From Desulfobacterales bacterium (GTDB lineage: Bacteria; Desulfobacterota; DSM-4660; Desulfatiglandales; B25-G16), in assembly GCA_013375335.1 (NCBI GenBank), contig JABXJZ010000020.1:1-12525 (forward strand): a DNA stretch of 12,525 bases, written 5' to 3'. This document shows, in pieces, positions 5,410 through 11,905 of the stretch. The notes under the pieces are model-generated. The model was not told the origin of the DNA and did no database searches. It saw only the letters and a program-made list of their open reading frames with translations. Position 1 is the first letter of the stretch, and each line of letters opens with the position of its first letter. Made by a program: the position numbers and the translations under genes.

Positions 5410-8400
5410 ATGCCGACGGAACGTAAGAATAAATCCACCAAAAAGGACCAATCCCCCTTTGCTCACCTACACGTTCACACCGAATTCAGCCTGCTTGACG
5501 GGGCCATCAGGATCGATAGATTGTTCAAAAAGGTCTCCAGTCTCGGCATGGAGGCAGTGGCAATAACTGATCATGGGAATATGTTTGGGGCAGTCGAGTT
5601 TTATACCCAGGCTACTAAGGCCGGGATTAAACCCATAATCGGTTGCGAGGCATACGTAGCCCCTGGCAGCAGGAAGGAGAGGTCACCATCACCTGATGGT
5701 CAGCCAAATGCGTACCACCTGGTTCTTCTTGTCATGGATGAAGCAGGTTACAGGAATCTAAGCAGGCTTGTCACCTTGGGTAATCTGGACGGTTTTTATT
5801 ATCATCCCAGGATCGATATGGAGATCTTAAGGGAATATAACGCGGGATTAATCGCCCTCTCAGGATGTCTCAAGGGACATGTCCCCTACTATCTAAGGAT
5901 CGGAAGAGGGGAAGATGCCAAAGGGTACGCGCGGGAACTGGCATCGATTTTTGACCACGATCGGTTTTATCTGGAGCTGATGGCCAATAAGATGCCTGAT
6001 CAGATCGAGGTCAACAGGTCTTTGAAAGAGTTGGCGCATGAGCTTTCCCTCCCCCTGGTTGCCACGAATGACTGTCACTACTTAAATAAGGAGGAGGCCG
6101 AAGCCCATGATATCCTCCTATGCATCCAGACAGGCAAGAGCGTTGATGATCCCAACAGGCTTAGATTTTCTACCAATGAGTTTTATTTCAAATCCGGTAC
6201 AGAAATGGCCCTTGATCTGGGTGAGTTTCCCGAGGCCTTGGATAATGCCCTGAACATAGCTCAAAGGTGTCACTATGAGATGAAATTTGGCCAGTATAAG
6301 TACCCTGTCTTTCAGGTGGCGGGGAATCTTAGCCTGGAAGAGACTTTAGAGAAAGAGGCCAGACAGGGCCTGGAGAAGAGATTTGTCCGCAAGGAGGCCC
6401 TTGAGGGGTCATTATCCACCGAGCTAAGGAAGCAGTACGAGGATCGTTTGACCTATGAACTCAAGACCATCAAGGAAATGGGTTTTGCGGGTTATTTCCT
6501 GATCGTTGCGGATTTCATAGACTATGCAAGGAGGTCAGGTATCCCCGTCGGTCCTGGTAGGGGGTCAGCTGCAGGCTCCCTTACGGCTTATGCACTCAAG
6601 ATCACTGATATCGACCCAATCAAATATGGACTCCTCTTCGAGCGCTTCCTCAACCCGGGTAGGGTAAGTATGCCTGATATTGATATAGATTTTTGCATCA
6701 AGAACAGGGACAGGGTCATTGAGTATGTCAGTAGAAAATACGGAAGGGAAAACGTCTCCCAGATAATAACCTTCGGTACCCTGAAGGCTCGGGCTGTTAT
6801 AAGAGATGTAGGCCGTTCTCTCAATATGTCTTACGCGGAGGCTGACAGAATTGCCAAGCTCATTCCAGAAGGCATCAATATTACCCTCGATGAGGCAATA
6901 GAGGCGGAGCCACAGCTCAAGGCCATGGAAGAAGGGACGGATGATGAAAGGACACTTCTGAGGATTAGCAGATCCCTAGAAGGCTTCACCAGACATGCCT
7001 CCACCCACGCCTCTGGTATAGTCATATCTGATAGACCTCTAGTCGAATATCTACCCTTGTTTAGAGGACCAAACGGAGAGGTCATGACCCAGTATACTAT
7101 GGATCAGGTAGCGCAGCTGGGGTTGATCAAATTTGATTTTTTGGGGCTTAAGACCTTGACGGTTATCCAGGATACACTGGAGCTTATAAAAAAGACAGCT
7201 GGCAGGAGCATTACTTTGGATGAAATAGAGACGGGAGATGATGAGACCTTTAGATTAATCAGTGAGGGTAAGACGACAGGTGTATTTCAACTGGAGAGTC
7301 CTGGCATGAAAGAGCTCCTGCGGAACCTCAAACCAGGGGTCTTCGAGGATGTCGTCGCATCAGTTGCCCTTTATCGGCCTGGCCCCCTGGGTAGCAATAT
7401 GGTCGATGACTTCATCAAGAGGAAACATGGCGAGATTAAAATAAGCTTTCCGTTGCCGCAACTGGAACAGATCCTGACACAGACCTACGGGGTTATCGTT
7501 TATCAGGAGCAAGTCATGCGAATCGCCCAAGTGATGGCCAACTATACCCTTGCAGAGGCAGACCAGCTGCGGAAGGCGATTAGCAAGAAGAAGCCCGATG
7601 AGATGGCAAGGCAAAGAGAACGCTTTTTGGCAGGCACGGCCCGCAATAGAATGGATATTACTAAGGCAAGACATGTCTACGAGTTGATGGAAAAGTTTGG
7701 AGGGTATGGTTTTAATAAATCCCATTCAGTGGCCTATGCTATGATAGCCTATTGGACTGCGTATCTGAAGGCCCATTATCCCGTGCAGTTCATGGCAGGC
7801 TTACTAACTGAGGATATGGGAAGCCAGGATAAAACCATAAAGAACATCGCTGAGTGCAAGGAAATGGGCATACCGATACTCCCTCCGGATATCAACGAGA
7901 GCCAGGTGAATTTTGCTGTTGTTGGGGAAGGTATCCGGTTCGGTCTGGCTGCAGTGAAGAATGTGGGTGTCAAGGCCGTAGAGGCGATCGTTCATGAGAG
8001 AGAGGGGGGAGGCCCCTTTGAATCGCTTACGGATTTTTGCAGAAGGGTCGATAAATCAAAGGTGAACAAGAGGGTCTTGGAAGGCTTGATCCAGTGTGGA
8101 GCCTTTGATTTTACCGGTGTGTTTCGGTCCAGGCTTTTTGGATCCCTCAGCGATGCCCTCAGCTACGGCGGGATGAGCGAAGACCCAAATCAGCTGAACA
8201 TGTTTGACCTTTTCCCGTCCAGGGAAAAAGACACGCCAGTTGAGCTCAAGGATATTGATGAATGGCCAGATGATGAAAAGTTACGCAGGGAAAAGGAATC
8301 CCTCGGATTTTACATCACCGGACATCCCTTAGATAGATTCGCAGATGTGATGGACCGATTTGCAACCACGACAACACAGGGTCTTGCTAGCGTTGAAGAT

Positions 8401-8901
8401 AAATCGATTGTTAGGTTGGCTGGGCTTGTTAACAGTATGCGGATAAAGAAGACGCGGAAAGGGGAGAAGATGGCAGTCATTAATGTGGAGGACAAAGAAG
8501 GCTTCACTGAGGTCGTGGTGTTTCCAGATGTCTTTTCTAAATGTGCATCCGTGTTGAGTGATGACAGACCCCTCTTGATCACAGGAGAGGCCGAGGCTGG
8601 CGATAACCTCGTGAAGATTAGGGCCCAGGAGATAGTTGCCTTGGAGACAGTAAAACAGAAGGCAATTAGGTCCATCGTAATACCCATTTCACAGGAGGGG
8701 CTTACCCGCTCCAGCCTGATGAAGCTAAGGGATCTTGTCTTCAGATATCCAGGAGAATGCCGCCTTACCTTTAGGATCAACCTTGGTGGAAACAGAAAGG
8801 CGACGGTGGTTGCCCATGATCGGTACAACATAATGCCCGACGAGCACCTGATTGAGGAGATAGAGGCCTTGGTAGGGACTAAGGTGATAGGGGAAGTATG
8901 A
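5410..8901 (+). CDS. dnaE: DNA polymerase III alpha subunit (DnaE1 type)
   Basis: A 1163-residue replicative polymerase subunit, full length for the family (about 1160 in E. coli). In order: a PHP domain (HLHVHTEFSLLDG at 19-31, ITDHGNMFG at 52-60, GCEAYV at 78-83, SGCLKG at 151-156, ATNDCHYL at 218-225); the palm with GPGRGSAAGSL (381-391), PDIDIDFC (422-429; Asp425 and Asp427 are the probable catalytic pair) and KFDFLGLKTLT (574-584; third Asp576); a fingers region with YRPGPLGSNMVDDF and QEQVMRIAQ; GFNKSHSVAYA; an internal beta-clamp binding motif QLNMF (928-932); and an OB fold (VRLAGLVNSMRIKKTRKG, EVVVFPDVF). The PHP metal ligands look intact. The ATG at 5410 is the only sensible start despite a poor ribosome site. 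Its 3' end supplies the ribosome site of the next gene. Confidence 0.98.
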   Translation: MPTERKNKSTKKDQSPFAHLHVHTEFSLLDGAIRIDRLFKKVSSLGMEAVAITDHGNMFGAVEFYTQATKAGIKPIIGCEAYVAPGSRKERSPSPDGQPNAYHLVLLVMDEAGYRNLSRLVTLGNLDGFYYHPRIDMEILREYNAGLIALSGCLKGHVPYYLRIGRGEDAKGYARELASIFDHDRFYLELMANKMPDQIEVNRSLKELAHELSLPLVATNDCHYLNKEEAEAHDILLCIQTGKSVDDPNRLRFSTNEFYFKSGTEMALDLGEFPEALDNALNIAQRCHYEMKFGQYKYPVFQVAGNLSLEETLEKEARQGLEKRFVRKEALEGSLSTELRKQYEDRLTYELKTIKEMGFAGYFLIVADFIDYARRSGIPVGPGRGSAAGSLTAYALKITDIDPIKYGLLFERFLNPGRVSMPDIDIDFCIKNRDRVIEYVSRKYGRENVSQIITFGTLKARAVIRDVGRSLNMSYAEADRIAKLIPEGINITLDEAIEAEPQLKAMEEGTDDERTLLRISRSLEGFTRHASTHASGIVISDRPLVEYLPLFRGPNGEVMTQYTMDQVAQLGLIKFDFLGLKTLTVIQDTLELIKKTAGRSITLDEIETGDDETFRLISEGKTTGVFQLESPGMKELLRNLKPGVFEDVVASVALYRPGPLGSNMVDDFIKRKHGEIKISFPLPQLEQILTQTYGVIVYQEQVMRIAQVMANYTLAEADQLRKAISKKKPDEMARQRERFLAGTARNRMDITKARHVYELMEKFGGYGFNKSHSVAYAMIAYWTAYLKAHYPVQFMAGLLTEDMGSQDKTIKNIAECKEMGIPILPPDINESQVNFAVVGEGIRFGLAAVKNVGVKAVEAIVHEREGGGPFESLTDFCRRVDKSKVNKRVLEGLIQCGAFDFTGVFRSRLFGSLSDALSYGGMSEDPNQLNMFDLFPSREKDTPVELKDIDEWPDDEKLRREKESLGFYITGHPLDRFADVMDRFATTTTQGLASVEDKSIVRLAGLVNSMRIKKTRKGEKMAVINVEDKEGFTEVVVFPDVFSKCASVLSDDRPLLITGEAEAGDNLVKIRAQEIVALETVKQKAIRSIVIPISQEGLTRSSLMKLRDLVFRYPGECRLTFRINLGGNRKATVVAHDRYNIMPDEHLIEEIEALVGTKVIGEV

Positions 8902-8904
8902 CCC

Positions 8905-9621
8905 ATGAAGATCCGAATCTCAAACAGGTATGCAGTAGGTTTCCTCTCCTATCTGGCAATATCTGTCTTGCGGGTAATCCTCTTCACCTCTAGAGTCCAC
9001 TATATAAACAAGAGGTATATCGATGAATTTCTCCTTGGAGACAAACAGGTTGTTGTAGCCACCTGGCATAGATGCGCCATCTACTTCCTGTTTAAATACG
9101 GTTTCCTTCACCCGATGGTTCTCTTCTCCGCAAGCAAGGATGGGGACTTGCTCGCTGATTTCGCCAAGAGAGTGGGCATTATTCCAGCAAGGGGTTCATC
9201 GACCAGGGGAGGAAAGGGAGGCTCGGAACAGATGCTCGAATTCTTACGTACCGGCGGGAGGGTTGTGGCCACCGTTGCTGATGGTCCACAGGGGCCTGCA
9301 TTGAGGGCGAAGCCAGGACTTGTCAGAATTGCCCAGAAGTCAGGTGCCTATCTCTTGCCTATGACCTGGTCTGCTGACAAGGTATGGATGTTCGCAAAGG
9401 CGTGGGATAAGATGATAATCCCAAGGCCATTCTCAAGGATTCTGATCTGTGCATCGGAACCATATCTCGTCCCCAAGGAGGCCGATGGTGAGGAATTTGA
9501 TAACTGTGTGAAGGCAATGGAGAGGACCTTAAATGTCATGACCCGGGATGTTGATGCGATGGTCAACCATCATGATCCCAATTTGGATTTAATCTTAAGG
9601 GAGGATGACCGGGGCGCTTAA
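8905..9621 (+). CDS. DUF374 lysophospholipid acyltransferase-like protein
   Basis: A 238-residue protein of the DUF374 (COG2121) branch of the glycerophospholipid/lipid A acyltransferase superfamily, probably an inner-membrane enzyme acylating a phospholipid or lipid A-type acceptor; the exact substrate is not known. A hydrophobic N-terminal anchor (about 11-28) is followed by ATWHRCAIYF (52-61; His55 likely catalytic), FSASKDGDLLADFAKRVG (74-91), RGSSTRGG (96-103), VADGPQGPALRAKPG (124-138) and WDKMIIPRPFSRI (167-179), which is the ordered motif set of DUF374. The ATG is 3 bp after the dnaE stop, with GGGGAAGT inside the dnaE end as ribosome site, so it is translationally coupled to dnaE. 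I see no functional link between lipid acylation and replication; co-transcription may serve growth-rate matching. Looks intact. Confidence 0.85.
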   Translation: MKIRISNRYAVGFLSYLAISVLRVILFTSRVHYINKRYIDEFLLGDKQVVVATWHRCAIYFLFKYGFLHPMVLFSASKDGDLLADFAKRVGIIPARGSSTRGGKGGSEQMLEFLRTGGRVVATVADGPQGPALRAKPGLVRIAQKSGAYLLPMTWSADKVWMFAKAWDKMIIPRPFSRILICASEPYLVPKEADGEEFDNCVKAMERTLNVMTRDVDAMVNHHDPNLDLILREDDRGA

Positions 9622-9639
9622 GAGGAAAGGGATCGTTCT

Positions 9640-10161
9640 ATGGAACAGAAGATACAAAGCCTGGCAAGCTTGGGCACGAAGAACTTCACAGTATATCTGG
9701 ATGAGGTGAGCTTAAAGGATGGGACCATAAGCAAGCGGATTTGTATTGATCATCCACAGGCGGCGGCAATCGTTCCCCTTATCTCAGACAATGAGCTTAT
9801 TATGGTAAGGCAGTACAGGTATGCCTTAAGAAGGGAGACACTTGAGATCCCTGCAGGAAAGATCGATAAAGGCGAGAGCGCTGAGGAATGTATCAAAAGA
9901 GAATTGGCAGAGGAGACAGGCTTTGAGGCAAAGGTTATCAAATGGCTCTATACCTATGCCCCTGCTGTTGGATACTCTAATGAGCTTATCCATCTCTATT
10001 TAGGCAGTGACCTAGAGAAGTTGGGGAATAAGGTCAACGAAGGTGAGATATCATCCCTGGAGATCTTGACCATTGATGAGGTGTTGGGGATGATCAGGAA
10101 CCACGAGATAGTTGACAGTAAGACGATTATAGCCCTCGCCTTTGTGAGCCCCCTGGTTTAG
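9640..10161 (+). CDS. Nudix hydrolase, ADP-ribose pyrophosphatase type
   Basis: A 173-residue protein with a complete Nudix box, GX5EX7REUXEEXGU, at 73-95 (Gly73, Glu79, Arg87-Glu88-Leu89, Glu91, Glu92, Gly94, Phe95), which binds the catalytic magnesium. The flanking sequence HPQAAAIVPL (38-47), VRQYRYALRRETLEIPAGKI (56-75) and YTYAPAVGYSNELIHLYLG (104-122) is typical of the NudF/ADP-ribose pyrophosphatase group, which splits ADP-ribose into AMP and ribose 5-phosphate in the cytoplasm. Substrate choice cannot be fixed from sequence alone. The ATG follows GAGGAAAGG by about 8 nt and lies 18 bp after the DUF374 stop, so it is the third gene of the dnaE transcript. It ends 2 bp from the stop of the convergent rhodanese gene, leaving no room for a separate terminator between them. 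Confidence 0.92.
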   Translation: MEQKIQSLASLGTKNFTVYLDEVSLKDGTISKRICIDHPQAAAIVPLISDNELIMVRQYRYALRRETLEIPAGKIDKGESAEECIKRELAEETGFEAKVIKWLYTYAPAVGYSNELIHLYLGSDLEKLGNKVNEGEISSLEILTIDEVLGMIRNHEIVDSKTIIALAFVSPLV

Positions 10162-10163
10162 GG

Positions 10164-10793
10164 CTACTTCTTTTTCTTTTCCTCTTTTGGGATCTTATCA
10201 GGGGGGTAGATATATTTGCTATTTATCTCATAGGTCCAGGGGAGACCCCACCACTGCCAGCCATAAAAACGGCGGTGATCGTAAGTGGGGATCTTGTTTC
10301 TCTTGGCCAACTGCCTGTAGAATTTATGCCTGTTCCCATCTTCAAAAAAGGGAAACGGTTGCCCTTCAAAACCGTCCTTTACGTTGTAGATGTTTTTGAA
10401 ACCGTTCTTTAGAAGCTCCCTGGCTGCTAAGATGCTCCTCGTGCCGTCCCTGCAGAGTATAAGGAGATTGTTTGTTTTTTGAAATTTCTTGCTTATCTCT
10501 TGCACAAAGGATTTATTCTTACCATTGAGTTGATATTCGCAGTTCTCACCCTTTGTGGCGAGGTTACCAGTCCAGAAAAAGTAAGGAAAGTGATATGCCA
10601 TTAGTGGATGACCTATCAATTGATATTCGGGCCTTGTTCTGATATCAATCAGATAGGTATTGGGAACGGTATTGAGCATGTCATAGGCCTCAAGGGATAA
10701 GATATGTTTCGGTTCCTGTGCAGAGGCAGGTACTTGGATAGAAGCGGCTAGGCAGATAAGAAACCCGAACAGAATACACAATAGCTTCTTCAT
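10164..10793 (-). CDS. Secreted rhodanese-domain protein
   Basis: A 209-residue protein with a Sec signal peptide (MKK, hydrophobic core to about 19, probable cleavage ASA-QE at 25/26), so likely periplasmic. A single rhodanese domain spans about 30-150: YLIDIRTRPEYQLIGHP (47-63) contains the conserved DxR region, and LILCRDGTRS (111-120) is the active-site loop with the persulfide-carrying Cys114. The rest of the fold ends with NVKDGFEGQPFPF. A C-terminal extension rich in aromatic residues (RRFYGWQWWGLPWTYEI, 174-190) and a Lys-rich tail (PKEEKKKK) are not part of the standard domain. Family role: sulfur-transfer or sulfide/thiosulfate chemistry; the acceptor is unknown. Similar secreted rhodaneses with this Trp-rich tail occur in sulfur-metabolising bacteria, as I recall. 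The start has GGGAGA about 12 nt upstream and a good sigma-70 promoter. Confidence 0.88.
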   Translation of the reverse strand: MKKLLCILFGFLICLAASIQVPASAQEPKHILSLEAYDMLNTVPNTYLIDIRTRPEYQLIGHPLMAYHFPYFFWTGNLATKGENCEYQLNGKNKSFVQEISKKFQKTNNLLILCRDGTRSILAARELLKNGFKNIYNVKDGFEGQPFPFFEDGNRHKFYRQLAKRNKIPTYDHRRFYGWQWWGLPWTYEINSKYIYPPDKIPKEEKKKK

Positions 10794-10835
10794 GGTAGCC
10801 GACTTTCTCCCTAGCTGTTGATGCCTATCTGAGGT

Positions 10836-10909
10836 GAGATCAGGACTGAATTAAACAGAGTTGTCCGTTTTTGTCAATAGAAAATCTCTACTGTTTTTGG
10901 CCTGATCTC
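10836..10909. repeat. Perfect 9-bp inverted repeats flanking the rhodanese promoter
   Basis: GAGATCAGG at 10836-10844 and CCTGATCTC at 10901-10909, 56 bp apart, enclose the -35 and -10. A second pair nested inside, AAACAG (10854-10859) and CTGTTT (10891-10896), extends the symmetry, and a related AGATCAG occurs at 10942-10948. One arm covers the predicted transcription start and the other lies upstream of -35, which suggests two operator half-sites or repressor sites. Inversion or hairpin formation are alternatives. Confidence 0.5.
10850..10877 (-). promoter_or_regulatory. Sigma-70-like promoter for the rhodanese gene
   Basis: On the minus strand a consensus -35 TTGACA (10872-10877) is separated by 16 bp from TTTAAT (10850-10855), a five-of-six match to the -10 consensus. 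The predicted start is near 10843, about 50 nt before the ATG. The best sigma-70-like promoter in the window. Confidence 0.65.
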
Positions 10910-10923
10910 CCTATGTCCACTCT

Positions 10924-10942
10924 TGCCTATGGCCGGTAGGCA
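10924..10942. repeat. Short hairpin TGCCTA/TAGGCA
   Basis: Six-base arms around a 7-base GC-rich centre, upstream of the rhodanese promoter. There is no T run on either side, so it is not a normal terminator; it may be a regulator site or a palindromic genome repeat. Confidence 0.35.
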
Positions 10943-10994
10943 GATCAGAGGGTATGAAGCGGGCAACGAAGTGGGAGGCCCGCAGGGGCGTGTC

Positions 10995-11192
10995 TCAATT
11001 TTTTGACGCCAGGGGGCTCAGAAGAGATGGTATGATCGGTCTTGGGTTTGAGACTAGGGATTGGCTCCTGGCTCTCTTTTGATATGCCAGAAACTCCGGA
11101 CATTGATCGTTAAGAGGACATTTTTCCTGGCATATTCTGACGTGTATTCGAGGATTGTTCTTCTTCCTCAGGCAATATATGTAGTCAGCCAT
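10995..11192 (-). CDS. Small four-cysteine protein, possibly zinc-binding
   Basis: A 65-residue product with no catalytic family I can name. The N-terminal two-thirds is dense and protein-like: MADYIYCLRKKNNPRIHVRI, then CQEKCPLNDQC and a basic aromatic end (PEFLAYQKR). Four cysteines (Cys7, Cys21, Cys25, Cys31; spacing 13, 3 and 5 residues between them) suggest one metal site, most likely zinc. The last 25 residues are low complexity (Ser/Pro/Leu). The ATG is preceded by AAAGGA about 8 nt upstream. I recall small proteins of this type (Cys, basic NNPR segment, CPL..C) in deltaproteobacterial genomes, but cannot cite one. Transcribed towards the rhodanese gene, 201 bp away, and divergent from the M23 remnant across an AT-rich region. 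Chance open frame remains possible. Confidence 0.6.
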   Translation of the reverse strand: MADYIYCLRKKNNPRIHVRICQEKCPLNDQCPEFLAYQKRARSQSLVSNPRPIIPSLLSPLASKN

Positions 11193-11365
11193 ATACAGTA
11201 TCCTTTCAAGGGGTAAAATTGTTTATAATTAAATATATTTATATTATAATTTTTATATTTAGTATCCTAAAGAAATTAATATGTCAACTATTTTTATCAA
11301 ATTATGAATCACAACTAAGAGGAAATCACCGTATCCTTCGGGGAAAGGCTTGGAGGTAAAGAGGG
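11193..11365. other. AT-rich divergent intergenic region
   Basis: About 170 bp, mostly A/T between 11210 and 11300, containing the AT palindrome and several -10-like hexamers, and ending with a GGAGGT ribosome site at 11352-11357. No dnaA-box-like TTATCCACA and no repeats of iteron type are present, so there is no case for an origin. Confidence 0.5.
11222..11250. promoter_or_regulatory. AT-only palindrome in divergent promoter region
   Basis: TTATAAT (11223-11229) and ATTATAA (11243-11249) flank the perfect palindrome AAATATATTT (11231-11240). The element contains TATAAT in both directions (plus at 11224-11229 and 11245-11250; minus at 11243-11248), so it can supply -10 boxes for both the small Cys gene and the M23 remnant. 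The surrounding 11210-11300 is almost pure A/T, which also suits a nucleoid-protein binding site. Confidence 0.45.
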
Positions 11366-11905
11366 CTGAGCAAGAAGATCAATAAACCCGTGTCTGCCTG
11401 GAGGTCGAAGAGGCTCCTTCTCCTTTCTGTGGCCGTTTTATTGGTCGATGCATGGATGCTCATTCTTTCCCGATCTAACCTCAGTGTAGCACCCACGGGG
11501 GAATTGATCGCTCCTCGTGTGGAAAGCTGCGGCGACTGTTTTGAGTCAAGGCAAAACTGGTCTTTCAACCACAAGCGAATGAGGGAGGGCTTTGTTGAGG
11601 GTAAGACAGTGTACGAGATCTTGGCTGGATATGCAGTCCCGCCTCAGGATATCATGCGCATAGATGAGGCAATGAAGCCGTTCTTTGATCCATCGCGGGC
11701 AAGGGATGTGATCGGTTACGTTGGTTGATCCGGGCTGTCGACGGGTCCTCATCTTGAGTTCAGTGTGATAAAAAGAGGAAGGTTTGTCGATCCTATCAGG
11801 ATTAAATCCCCTCCTGCCTCCCTATTAGGCAAGGAAGATAGGAAGAGGTTGCATGAGTTAATCATCCAGATGGAGCAGCTATGGCAAGAGCATCAAACTT
11901 CCTGA
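11366..11905 (+). pseudogene. Decayed M23 (LytM/murein endopeptidase) family gene
   Basis: Reading one frame from 11366 to 11905 gives a membrane-anchored N-terminus (basic SKKINKP, then hydrophobic RLLLLSVAVLLVDAWMLIL), a LysM/OapA-like piece (VEGKTVYEILAGYAVPPQDIMRIDEAMKPFFDPSR, in two parts) and then VIGYVG, an in-frame TGA at 11726-11728, and SGLSTGPHLEFSV...GRFVDP. The last part matches the M23 consensus GYVGSTGLSTGPHLHF, with TGA where Ser is expected. The whole middle, including the HxxxD zinc motif, is missing: FDPSR of the N-terminal domain joins directly to the peptidase end. The zinc-ligand His of HLH is Glu here. The best-spaced ribosome site (GGAGGT, 8 nt) precedes CTG at 11366, which could be a mutated ATG; GTG at 11390 is the other start. 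If translated it yields about 112-120 residues with no peptidase activity. Intact relatives usually exceed 400 residues. Confidence 0.8.

Larger units (their letters stand above)
10794..10994. other. Intergenic region between rhodanese and small Cys protein
   Basis: About 200 bp holding the rhodanese promoter, the inverted repeats and the short hairpin. No T-rich terminator follows the small gene in its reading direction, so readthrough into the rhodanese gene is possible. Confidence 0.45.

Noticed and set aside
8310..8906. 198-codon minus-strand frame opposite the end of dnaE
   Set aside because: Antisense shadow of dnaE, whose OB-fold and tail are clearly coding on the plus strand.
11193..11365. 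Replication origin, because of AT-richness and nearby dnaE
   Set aside because: No DnaA-box cluster or iterons are visible, and dnaE is not a usual origin marker (dnaA and dnaN are).
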